DNA of 64,000 bases, from assembly GCA_947184155.2 (NCBI GenBank), contig CAMXCT020002085.1, forward strand, positions 52,023 to 116,022, given 5' to 3'. Source of the DNA: Cladocopium goreaui. Its lineage: Eukaryota; Sar; Dinophyceae; Suessiales; Symbiodiniaceae. Each line of letters opens with the position of its first letter. The first letter of the stretch is position 1. The translations under genes were made by a program, and so were the position numbers. The notes beneath the pieces are model-generated. The model was not told the DNA's origin and did not search any database. It worked only from the letters and a program-made list of their open reading frames with translations. Positions 21,866-30,874 of the stretch are shown here, piece by piece.

Positions 21866-22052
21866 TATACTGTGTATCCTATAATGCTAAGCATTTGATA
21901 TTAAAGATTAACAATAAAAATGTACATGGCCATCCCCTTTGATCCAGGACCTTAAATTTAATGAAAATATTGGAAGCAAACTAAGCATTTTATACTGTAA
22001 AAACCAGTAGAAATTGAAAATGTAGGTCCTGGAGGGGGGGAGTGACCATATA

Positions 22053-22096
22053 TATATATTATATATATAGAAAAGGAGTGAGATCAGGATGTCAAA
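22053..22096. repeat. Short TA microsatellite and spacer
   Basis: TATATA simple sequence follows the right repeat of the bacterial-type insertion. Confidence 0.7.
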
Positions 22097-22850
22097 AGAA
22101 TTAAATCAGGATTTAATTCTGGGAGACAGTGTGTCTACAATATGTCTGAGGTCCTTTGGATCTCCTGGTTTTATTCTTTTACTACATTTATGTTATCAGT
22201 GAATTAACTCGGGTTTTATTCTATTCATCTCTGTGTCCTCTCTTTGCGACATAGCACGGATTGATTTGATTCCTTTCCGCCAGTTTTGCGGCCCTTTCAG
22301 TTTCAGTCTTCGCGACTGACGGTCCTTCCGTGCAATGAAGTTTCAGTTGCTGCTTCTGAGCTGCTTGCTCAGAGTAGCTTCTGTTGTCATCTATCGGCGA
22401 TCCCAGCATGAAGGCGTCAGGACTCAGTTCATGGATTCGCCTGCTGGTGTCACTGCAGAGTTGAAAGCTGAAGGCTGGCAGGAGACTTGGTCTTGGTTTG
22501 GGCTGATACAGCATTTTCAAAGTTTTTCTGGTGAGAAGAACATCAGGAGTTAATTCCTTTAAAGTCTTGTCTTTGCAGTGGGAAGCTGATAAGCACAAGG
22601 CCTCATATGTTTTCATATCCTACGCCTGAGCCTGCGGTCCTTGAACAGGATCTGGAGTGTAGAGGGTAAGATCAAGTTTGCTTACTCTTGGCTATTGTAT
22701 CCGGGTTTTCGGGATATATTTATTTATATTAGTCTGGAATTCAATCTGGTTTTAATTCCTTTTTTGGTCCTGAGCTGCCGATCAGCTTTTTCTGGTTGCC
22801 TTGAATCTGGAGGAATTAAATTAGGAGTTAATTTTTATTTACGTTTGTTG
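22097..22850. repeat. Cluster of AATTAAATC/GATTTAATT palindromes
   Basis: The clearest copy, 22,097-22,120, has perfect 11-bp arms (AGAATTAAATC and GATTTAATTCT) around AG. Degenerate relatives occur near 22,200 (GAATTAACTCGGGTTTTATT), 22,544 (ATCAGGAGTTAATTCC), 22,736 (GGAATTCAATCTGGTTTTAA) and 22,810 (GAATTAAATTAGGAGTTAAT). The same family recurs at 27,240-27,482. Confidence 0.75.
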
Positions 22851-22889
22851 CTTCATTGGTACTAGCATCCAGTTGCTTACCCGAAGGAG

Positions 22890-23010
22890 CAGCACATGGT
22901 CTGCGTAGATGATCCTGTTGAACCCGCTGAACCAAAACGAAAGCGTGTAGAAAAGAGAAAGATTGGTCCTCGGTGGAATTGGTTTCTTCTTCCTCGGAGC
23001 CTTTACGGCG
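22890..23010 (+). CDS. Possible exon with basic nuclear-localisation-like stretch
   Basis: One plus frame reads EQHMVCVDDPVEPAEPKRKR followed by VEKRK and IGPRWNW. The basic run would suit a nuclear protein. No domain is recognised and no firm splice sites can be assigned; this may be an exon of the nearby transposon gene. Confidence 0.2.
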
Positions 23011-23369
23011 CCAAGCTTTGGAGTGGCTGAAAGGCAAGCAAATCCTCCACAAAACAAGTGTGCCATGAACGACAAATACGTTAGCAGTCCTTTTGTTCCT
23101 GCCGAACTTAATGGACAGCCAAAATGGATGGTTTATTATCATAACGGTTCATAAAGGATGATTTGGGGGGTCCTTTCTTTTGAGAACACCGACATGGGAA
23201 CAGTTACTGATGGTTGTTGATCAATAACTATCAATGTAGTTATAATGCTTGATTATGCAAAATGAAATGACATCAGCCACTCATGTTTTCTCATGAAGGC
23301 CTATGGTTGATTATGCTTAGTTATCCCAGCACCTCATTTCAGAAACAAAGAATATTTTGAACGAATGAA

Positions 23370-23600
23370 TAAATAAATAAATATATATATATATATATAT
23401 ATTTGTATTTAAATAAGAATATCTTTGTATATATGTAAATAGATATGTATGTATATATATATATATTTGTTTGTATATATATATATATATTTAAGATATA
23501 TATAGAGATACATATTTGTTTTGAAAGATATTTATATTCATATTTGTATGTGTATATATACATATATATGTTGATTTGTATTTTGAGATTTATATTTCTA
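23370..23600. repeat. TA-rich microsatellite
   Basis: TA, TTTG and TATG simple sequence without a gene. Confidence 0.85.
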
Positions 23601-23704
23601 TAGATATTTACATATTTAGATATATTAGACCATGATGACGCACAGGCCTTAATTTGCTTTATTGTGGTTATACTGATGCCAACAGCAATTCCTTGTGACG
23701 CATT

Positions 23705-24535
23705 CTACATCAAAGCCATTGCTTTGAATACGCCAAAATTGTTGGGGTTTAAACATGGACATTTCCTCAATGGCCATGGCGGATGTGTTTTTTTGGTGAT
23801 GCAATCAGTTCTGGGTAATTCACACATCGTCAAAATTGTATGAGCAGTCGAATCCTCGGTCCTGGAAAGAGCAAAAAACACCGGGAGGAATCTCATGCTC
23901 GGCTTCTGGCCTTTTTCTTGATGAAGAGCCACGGGACCAATGGCCCCCAGAGTGAGGCCCTTGATGTTTGCCCCCAGAGTATAGTCGCAAAGGAAAGCAG
24001 AGAGCTTGAGCTCCTTCATCTTCTCCAAAGCGCGGCGGTCATGAAACACAATTCTGACTTCTGTCTCCGTGAGCACAAGAGGTTGCTCATCGATGACCAC
24101 ATCCTCCGGAGGATGTTCACAAAATGCCCTCAAGGACTGCAAAGAGTCCACAGACAAGACTTTGCGATCCTTGACGGCTCTGCTTGGCCTAAAATTTTTC
24201 AATTGCTCTGCACTCGGTCTCAAATTCTCCGGGACCTTGTCCTTCTCCATCTGTAGTAAGGCTTTCGCCGCAGAGGAAGACGCTGCAATTTCTGCGCGTG
24301 CATTCTTTTGATCCTGTTGGCATTGGGCTGATCATTGTGTTCCCCAACTTCTTCAACCTCCACACGCTGTGTATTCCTGCACAACGAAAACCTCCATTGC
24401 TTGCTGCAGCCAATGCACTTGTCACAAGCCGCTATGTACGCAGAAGCCTTCGCCTTGGAAGAAGAAGACCTGAGATGACAGCAACAACGATTTTGTTTCG
24501 CACCTATGTTGCCGCTGCTCGAAGAAGTTCAATCT
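23705..24535 (-). pseudogene. MULE-type transposase, N-terminal/catalytic part
   Basis: On the minus strand a cysteine-rich segment (CDKCIGCSKQWRF, then VEEVGEHN) near 24,325-24,440 resembles a FLYWCH/WRKY-GCM1-type zinc finger found at the start of Mutator-like transposases. The ORF below 24,310 continues RAEIAASSSAAKALLQMEKD, then IVFHDRRALEKMKEL, CDYTLGANIKGLTLGAIG and RFLPVFFALSRTEDS. That order (an Asp-containing D-x-T strand, then a P..falt..E-type segment) fits the first part of a MULE DDE domain. The finger and catalytic part are in different frames with a stop between, so an intron or frameshift separates them. Related C-terminal parts lie nearby on the opposite strand. Confidence 0.5.
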
Positions 24536-24921
24536 CTCTCAGTGATGGTTTCATCGACTGCGCCGTCTTGCAGTCTGCAATGTCGTTCTTTCAAAGTGCA
24601 GAGTACCAAGATCCCATCGCTTTACACAGATGTCTCCAACACACAAAGACCAATGTTCGGTGGGCAGCAAAGACGAGACACGAAGGAAGTGGTGAAACAA
24701 GACTCCGCAACACGGAACTGCTGGGCATCACCATTGAGTTTCTTCATTGGTCGGTTCCTTCCCTGCATGGAACATAACCCGGGGTTTATGTGCACGCATG
24801 TCGTTAGGGGTCCACTGCAAAAAAGAATCACGACACAAAATGTCTGCATTTTCGAACACAATGGTTCCTCACCCGGTCTTTTAACCTTTCCCACAGAAAA
24901 ATTGAGGGGTGTCCTGCTTGA

Positions 24922-26194
24922 ATGTTTATGCGCACTGAGGCTTGGTTACCATCTGACGTCGAACTCGGCTGCTTCTGGAACTCTGTGCTCCTGCGAATGA
25001 CAAGTTCAGCAACAGAGCAAGATTGGCGAGAGCCGAAGTTTGCGCAATACTTGCGACACCACGTGCTGGATGTGGCAGTGGATGGAACTATCAGACCTCC
25101 ATGGCAGAGCGGGTTTGGTTGTGTCCCACCTGGCCTCACCACCTATGCCCCGAATTCGCTCGAAAGGAGCTGGCGGTCCTTGAAAGGTCTGTTGCGGAAA
25201 GGGATTCTCGGCATTTCAGGAGATTTTCTTAACGTTTGTTTGCTTTGGGAGCAATGGCGGCTCACAGATGTCCATTATTTATTTATCTATCTAACCAATT
25301 ATCCAGCTATTTATCTATCTAATGTATTTACCTATCTTTCTGTTTATTTATCTATTTATCGATCAATCGATCTATCGATCTACCTATCTACCTATCTACC
25401 TATCTACCTATCTACCTATCTATCTATCTATCCATCTATCTATCTATCTATTTATCTATCTATCTAATCTAATCTAATCTAATCTAATCATTTAATCTAA
25501 TCTAATCTAATCTAATCTAATCTAATCTAATTATCTATCTAGTTATTTATCTATGTATCTATCGGTCTTCCATCTAACCCTTGTTCTTCGCATGGCAGCT
25601 GCAAGTGATTGGTTTCTTTCTCCCGGACGGGCTGAGGCAAGAGACGCTAGATCCTGCAGCGTTGATGGTCGAATGTTGTGCAGTACTGCGGTCCAGAATC
25701 TCCCAGGGTTGCTATATGACAACATGAAGGGTGGCAAAGCCTCTCCATGGCCAGGCTTGCTGGCTGGGCCGGCTGGCGGAGCCAGGGGAGATGTGTTGGA
25801 AGATGGGGACGTTGAGTCCGGCACAACTTTGAAGCGATTAGACTTGCAATCCATAATGCGTCACTTCAGAAAGAAAGATGCAGCCGGCACTTTCGCAGCA
25901 TCTGTTTGTTCCTTGGCTTTATCTGATGGCACTTCTGTCCGCATGGTCTATGTCATTCCGAAGTACATTTTGTCGTGGACCACGGAGAGGCGACCAGACA
26001 CAGATGCGGTTCTTGCGCTGAGTTTGGCGCAGTCTGTTGAGGACGTGCAGGCCGCCTGCGCGGCTCCGGAGACTGGACGCTTGGAACTGCTTAACTTTTT
26101 TTGTTGGGGTGGAAGGTGGTCCGGTCTCATTCTGACCAGGCAGTTTTTGGATTTTTTTGTTGCTGCGCAAGCATGGTTTTTGAGGAGCGTATGA
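24922..26194 (+). pseudogene. MULE-type transposase, C-terminal parts
   Basis: Two plus-strand pieces appear to belong together. The first (24,922-25,260) contains WREPKFAQYLRHHVLD, PPWQSGFGCVPPGLTTYA and NSLERSWRSLKGLLRKG, a pattern I associate with C-terminal regions of dinoflagellate MULE-like transposases. The second begins after a CATGGCAG acceptor-like site (25,593-25,600) and includes MRHFRKKDAAGTF, SDGTSVRMVYVIPKY and APETGRLELLNFF. Between them lies a TCTA/TAATC microsatellite that would be an intron. The matching N-terminal part lies to the left on the minus strand, so an inversion has split the gene or two copies lie head to head. Confidence 0.45.
25266..25562. repeat. TCTA and TAATC microsatellite
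   Basis: ATCT tetranucleotides change to AATCT pentanucleotides around 25,466-25,530. The tract probably lies in an intron of the transposase-like gene. Confidence 0.9.
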
Positions 26195-26238
26195 CCTCAT
26201 GAGACATTTATGGTTGCGGCGGTACTTCTGCAGCATCT

Positions 26239-27078
26239 ATGTCACGACCGCAAATGAAGTCATCGATGTGCACAAGAACTGGATGGAGGGCGGCGGCGTC
26301 AGTGAACATGCCTTGTTTGTTCAGCAATTGCCCAGGTACCATCAAGATCGCGTGTGACCAAGAAGAGAGGGAAGAGACCGCAGAACCGCTAAAATCAATG
26401 CTGAAACCACCGCAGCTTGCGGCCTCTTCCACGGGTGTGGCCCCTTCCCAGGAAGCAGAGATGCCTTTGTTGGATTGTCAGTCCATGGTCCCGGGCTCTC
26501 TTCGTGACAAGAAACAGAAGCCAGTCCTGGAGTCATGCAGCCAAGACATGGAAAAAAATTGCCTGGCTTCCACCGTGTCTGGTCTGCGATGCTCCAAACG
26601 CCGCTGCGCAGGACATTTTTGTACCGTGCATGCTAAACTTGCGGCTTCAGAGGCTTCCAGTGATAACCTCTTCGATTCTGTTGAATCTCCTGCCCAGAAG
26701 GCTCTGCGGCAATGGGAAGAGTCGCGACTTCAATTGGCGATTCGTTCGTCTTTGGAGGAAAATGAAGAGGTCCTCGCGGAAATCCGGAGAAGCAATGACT
26801 TGATTGATCGACGCCTTCAGCGACAAGGGCGCCAACGTCTTGTGGTGCAGGGAGATGGGAACTGCCAGTTTGCCGCCGTCTTGGCATCGGCGCAGCTTGA
26901 CATGACAGTGGGCCAACTGCGTGAGCGCGTGGTGGCTTACCTGGCTCCGTTGGGACAGAAATTCCGAGAAAAACTAGAAGAACGTTTTCAAGGAAAGTGG
27001 AGCCTCTACCTCCAACATATTTCTAAAGATGGAAGTTGGGGCGACCCCCTCAATTGTGGTCATCACAGACAGCGTTGA
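26239..27078 (+). CDS. OTU-domain cysteine protease, truncated
   Basis: OTU proteases usually cleave ubiquitin from proteins. The N-terminal half is low in recognisable features, with a Cys/His cluster around CSKRRCAGHFCTVHAKLA. From about residue 200 the OTU fold is evident: RLVVQGDGNCQFAAVLASAQ gives the catalytic Asp and Cys (DGNC), TVGQLRERVVAYL follows, and DGSWGDPL matches the W-G-D strand. The frame then ends. The next strand (PSIVVITDSV) is visible one frame over at about 27,045-27,078, and I see no catalytic His, so the gene is broken or spliced here. OTU and ULP1 proteases are known passengers of Mutator-like elements, which fits the adjacent transposase pieces. Confidence 0.7.
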   Translation: MSRPQMKSSMCTRTGWRAAASVNMPCLFSNCPGTIKIACDQEEREETAEPLKSMLKPPQLAASSTGVAPSQEAEMPLLDCQSMVPGSLRDKKQKPVLESCSQDMEKNCLASTVSGLRCSKRRCAGHFCTVHAKLAASEASSDNLFDSVESPAQKALRQWEESRLQLAIRSSLEENEEVLAEIRRSNDLIDRRLQRQGRQRLVVQGDGNCQFAAVLASAQLDMTVGQLRERVVAYLAPLGQKFREKLEERFQGKWSLYLQHISKDGSWGDPLNCGHHRQR

Positions 27079-27239
27079 TAATGCCCAGTACACTTCCATT
27101 ACATCCGGACACTTGGGGTTCCCCGATCCATGTAACTCTCCGGATGGATCGCCATTTTGACGCAGTTCAAGAATCATGAGCAGGAAAAGACAAAAAGAGA
27201 CCGGGAGCTGTCTGGCCAATGCCCATGATGCCCTTTTCA

Positions 27240-27482
27240 AAAAAGAATTAAATCAGGAGTTAATGCTTTGCAGTGTTTCGAGGGCTAAGGATCATGCCCG
27301 TTATTTCCGGGGAAGCCTTCAGCTGTGAATTAAACCAGGATTTAATCCCTTGGACAGAGGAACGAACGGTCTTATTCACATAGTGCAAGAAAGATTGAAA
27401 ACAGGATTTAAAGCCGACAAATGCAAAGACGACAACCTTGCAAAATAAAATCAGGAGTTAATTCTTCCTAACTCCTGATTTT
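27240..27482. repeat. Second cluster of TCAGGA-type palindromes
   Basis: Copies occur at about 27,244 (GAATTAAATCAGGAGTTAAT), 27,327 (GAATTAAACCAGGATTTAAT) and 27,393. The most striking is 27,447-27,482, with perfect 14-bp arms AAAATCAGGAGTTA and TAACTCCTGATTTT around an 8-base loop. The cluster ends just before the copia LTR. Confidence 0.8.
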
Positions 27483-27502
27483 GCTCTCTTCCTATATATA
27501 TA

Positions 27503-27635
27503 TGTGATTTCAGTGCATCAGCAACATACCAACCATCGGTGTGTCCTCTGCAGCGGACCTTTTGTGGCTGAAGTGCCCATAGGTGAGGAAAAGAGCCGCA
27601 GTGCAGCCCCAGGTGGGGCCGAGCTACCATCATCA
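27503..27635 (+). repeat. 5' LTR of copia copy 2 (133 bp)
   Basis: It begins TGTGATTTCAG and ends CATCATCA, one base before the primer-binding site. It matches 40,395-40,526 with about four changes. Confidence 0.8.
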
Positions 27636-27636
27636 T

Positions 27637-27648
27637 TGGTAGCGGAGC
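27637..27648 (+). promoter_or_regulatory. Primer-binding site TGGTAGCGGAGC
   Basis: Identical to the primer-binding site of copy 1, with the same one-base T spacer after the LTR CA. Confidence 0.85.
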
Positions 27649-27669
27649 CCCACCTGGGGCACCGGCGCG

Positions 27670-28290
27670 ATGGCCGACGAAAGATCGCTGAAACGGTTCA
27701 GCGGAGATGTGGATGATCCCGGAAAGGAACTCCGGAAATGGAAAGCATGGGCTCAGGCGAAGCTCGTTACAATGGAGAAGTTAACTGAAAAACAACGTGG
27801 GCCGTGGTTGTTCACACTACTGGATGGAGCCGCCTATGAGGCGGTGGAACACTTTTCTCTGGAAGAGATGTCTGCTGAAAATGGAGCAGAACAGATCTGG
27901 AAAGCACTCCAGGCCAGGTTTCCAGAGAAAGAGAAGCACGACCAAATGGGTGAGGTTCTCGGCGAAGTGTTTAGCCTAGCTGCAACTGATGGAGAAACTA
28001 GCAAACAGTGGACTGCCAGGGTGAAGGACACCTTCGACAGATGCCGCCGCAAGGCGGAGACTGACTTTCCCTCAGCTGCACGTCGTTGGATCACATTGAA
28101 TTGTGCAGGCCTCACAGAACAAAAGAAGGCTATCATCAAAGCAAAGACTCAGGGCAGCTTACAGTTTGATGACATAGCTGCTGCGTTCAGGTCATGTTTT
28201 CCAGCGTTCAAGGCTCCAGGAGCCAAAGCCAAGAAGCCGATTGGGGCCCTCCACATCGAACACGAGGATGTGGTAGAAGTGCGACCGTGA
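27670..28290 (+). pseudogene. Copia gag, frameshifted near its end
   Basis: The frame starts 21 bases after the primer-binding site. It encodes a helical capsid-like protein with DVDDPGKELRKWKAWAQAKL, FTLLDGAAYEAVEHFS and ALQARFPEKEKHDQMGEVL, consistent with a copia gag. It stops at 28,290. The sequence continues in another frame from about 28,297 (EEWDSFGDVEAFLADHAGE), runs into a TAG near 28,412, and leads into the zinc-knuckle ORF. At least one indel and one nonsense change are needed to explain this. Confidence 0.75.
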
Positions 28291-28516
28291 AACTGCTCAG
28301 GAGGAATGGGATTCTTTCGGTGATGTAGAGGCCTTTCTGGCTGATCATGCAGGCGAGTCGCAGTCTGCTGAGATCTCTGAGGGAGAAGCCGCTGAAGCGT
28401 TGGCGGTAGCTTAGAAAGATCGTAGGCAGGAGATACAGCGTCACCAGCAGTCGCGGCGCTTTGGCAATCGATCTTCTGCAGCCTCTACAGCTTCCAGCAG
28501 GTCCTTTAGGATCGAG

Positions 28517-30874
28517 GTGGAGGAACTGAAAAAGAAAACCAAATGCCGAAAGTGCGGCAAGGTGGGTCATTGGGCCCGTGAGTGCCGGAGCAATGTTTCA
28601 GCCTCCTCTGCAAAGGAGCCAAGCTCATCAGCATCGAAGCCAGCTATGTCAGCGGATCTGGTGGAGTGCTCAACATTGGATGGTGAGATTTCCTTTGTCG
28701 GTACAGCACAGGTGGTTTCGGTGATGTCAGCTGGTCTGATCTCCTCACCAGGTTGGGGGGTCATAGATACTGGATGTGGTCGCACATTGATAGGGTCTCA
28801 AACTCTGGAAGAACTGAGTCAGAAGCTGGTATCCCTGGGCAAAAGTGCCGCTCAAGAGTATGCTGCCACCAACCGTTTCCGTTTTGGGAATGGTCAGGAA
28901 GAGACCTCAGTGAAAGCTGTCAGAATTCCAGTGGCAATCAGCGGAACCCAAGGCTTGATTGATGCTGCCGTGATTTCTGGACAGGCGCCTTTGCTTTTGG
29001 GCCGCCCAACACTGGAGAAGTTAAAGGTGCGCCTTGACTTCAGCACGGCCTCTATGAAGATGCCCAACCCTGAGATCACCTCCAACATGATCACGAATGA
29101 GGCTGGTCAGCTCCTTGTGAACATCCTCGACTTCAAGCAGAAGGTTCAGCCTTCACTGCCTTCCCAGCCATCTGCCGATGCCAACGACCAGGAGTCTCGG
29201 GTGGGGACGGTTTCTAGGGAAGTTACCAATGAGCCCAAGCAACAAGGGTCAACTCGTAAAAAGGTTACCCTTAAACAAAAAGAGTGCCGATGCTTGTTAG
29301 CGCAGTTGAAATCAGTAGACAATGCCAAGAAGTCCAAATGTCAAGTTGCTGAACTGTTTTCACCTCCTAGGTTTACACGTGAAGTTGAGAAGCATGGTGG
29401 CAAAGGGTTAGCATTTGACATCAAACAAGGTTGGGACTTGCTTGACCCAAAAACTCAAGATGTTGTTGATCGACTGCTAGACAAGACATGTCCTGAGTTG
29501 CTGGTGGTGTGCCCCACATGCACACACTCTGGAGGATGGGAAAATTTGAATCAATATTACAGGACACCGTTGGAAAGAGCACAGCTCCTCAGGAGGAATC
29601 GAGCGCGACTTCGATTCAGCGTGAAGCAAATTCAGAGGCAAATTCAACGGGGAGGTGCATTCATGTTGGAACACCCATGGCCATCTAGCATATGGAGGTC
29701 ACCAGAGTTAAAGTCCCTGAAGCGTAAGTATGGGGTGTTTCGAGTTGACATGTGTGCATTCGACCTGCGATGCCCTGACACCGGAAAGCACATCCAAAAA
29801 GGCACCGGTCTCATGGTGTCTGACTCCAAAGTGCCTGAGCAGCTTGATGCATTTTGCCGCTGCCCAGGTAATCATGAACACAGGGTTGTTGCCGGACAGC
29901 TCAAGAGTGGACAGCGTGTTAGTGTTTTTGTTGCTCAATACACTCCCAAGTTTGTGCAAACCATGTTGAGAGCTTTTGGGGTTGGTAGCCATTGCCTGGA
30001 TGTCCATTCCATAGCATGTGTCGGTCAACTTGAATGCTTAGCTGCAGAAGCCAATCCTGCACAGCCAGAAGCGAGTGCTCCTGAGGGAGAAGGTTCCGAA
30101 GCCAAGATCAAACAAGCGCTTGCCAAACTGCACAGAAATTTGGGACATCCGTCAACGAACGACATGCTCCGGATCCTCCGACACAGTCGAGCATCAGCTC
30201 AGGCCATAGAACTAGCAGGCAAATTGCAGTGTACAGTTTGTCAGAATCATCAGCAGCCGAAGCCAGCTCTCCCAGCCAATGTGCCACATTCGTTGGAATT
30301 TAATCACCATATAGGCATGGATGTGAAGTATCTCAAAGGATGGAAAGTCAATCAAAAGATCCCATGTGTTAACATAGTGGATTATGGTACTTCCTTGCAA
30401 ATCATGGTGCCTTTGTCCCAACGTGAAACATCAGTCATGCTGAAGAAGGTCTTGAGAGACAAGTGGATAGCATGGGCAGGGGTGCCGACTCACCTCACAA
30501 CTGATCCCGCTCAACCAAATGTGGGAGAGACGTTTGCTGAATACTGTGAAAGTTCTGGCATATGCATGCATCAAACAGCCGCAGATGCGCACTGGCAACT
30601 GGGCAAAGTTGAGAGACATGGCCAATGGTTTTCTCGAATCCTAGATCGAGTCTGCGACGAAGTCAAGCCATCCAGTGAAGAAGAATGGTTAGATTGTGTT
30701 GTACAAACTCAAACAGCGAAGAATAGCCTGTTGTCACAATCTGGTGTCAGTCCAAATCAAATGGTGTTTGGTAGGAACCCCAAAATCCCAGAAGATGTTT
30801 TGCAGGATGAACCTAATGTTGTAGCCTCGGATGCAGTCGAGACCTCGCAATCATTTGGCCACACTCATGTATAA
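28517..30874 (+). CDS. Copia zinc knuckle, protease, methyltransferase-like, integrase
   Basis: This 785-codon frame begins inside gag; the first methionine is only the first one after the upstream stop. It has a zinc knuckle CRKCGKVGHWAREC (C10, C13, H18, C23), a protease site VIDTGCGRTLIGS (D84-T-G), and then an unexpected domain at about 275-480. Its motifs VAELFSPPRFTREVEKHGG, VVCPTCTHSGGWENLN and AFMLEHPWPSSIW are placed like motifs I, IV and VI of a C5 cytosine methyltransferase. Integrase follows, with zinc ligands H539, H544, C572 and C575 and a triad of D602, D663 and E699 (GKVERHG). The frame ends at 30,874 where the next ORF continues in another frame. Confidence 0.85.
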   Translation: MEELKKKTKCRKCGKVGHWARECRSNVSASSAKEPSSSASKPAMSADLVECSTLDGEISFVGTAQVVSVMSAGLISSPGWGVIDTGCGRTLIGSQTLEELSQKLVSLGKSAAQEYAATNRFRFGNGQEETSVKAVRIPVAISGTQGLIDAAVISGQAPLLLGRPTLEKLKVRLDFSTASMKMPNPEITSNMITNEAGQLLVNILDFKQKVQPSLPSQPSADANDQESRVGTVSREVTNEPKQQGSTRKKVTLKQKECRCLLAQLKSVDNAKKSKCQVAELFSPPRFTREVEKHGGKGLAFDIKQGWDLLDPKTQDVVDRLLDKTCPELLVVCPTCTHSGGWENLNQYYRTPLERAQLLRRNRARLRFSVKQIQRQIQRGGAFMLEHPWPSSIWRSPELKSLKRKYGVFRVDMCAFDLRCPDTGKHIQKGTGLMVSDSKVPEQLDAFCRCPGNHEHRVVAGQLKSGQRVSVFVAQYTPKFVQTMLRAFGVGSHCLDVHSIACVGQLECLAAEANPAQPEASAPEGEGSEAKIKQALAKLHRNLGHPSTNDMLRILRHSRASAQAIELAGKLQCTVCQNHQQPKPALPANVPHSLEFNHHIGMDVKYLKGWKVNQKIPCVNIVDYGTSLQIMVPLSQRETSVMLKKVLRDKWIAWAGVPTHLTTDPAQPNVGETFAEYCESSGICMHQTAADAHWQLGKVERHGQWFSRILDRVCDEVKPSSEEEWLDCVVQTQTAKNSLLSQSGVSPNQMVFGRNPKIPEDVLQDEPNVVASDAVETSQSFGHTHV

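Larger units (their letters stand above)
20176..22052. other. AT-rich insertion of bacterial-type DNA with repeated ends
   Basis: The segment is bounded by direct repeats starting GTCCTGGAGGGGG and ending GTGACCATATA (20,176-20,201 and 22,026-22,052). Just inside is a 16-bp inverted pair AGGACCTACATTTTCA (20,218-20,233) and its complement (22,015-22,030). Between them base composition is markedly AT-rich, and two remnants with bacterial-type protein similarity lie in the same direction about 100 bases apart. I infer a nuclear insertion of endosymbiont-like DNA, possibly carried in with a mobile element. Confidence 0.65.

Noticed and set aside
22221..22616. 131-codon minus-strand ORF with KELTPDVLLTRK
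   Set aside because: The lysine/leucine segment comes from the TCAGGAGTTAATT palindrome family, and no domain is visible.
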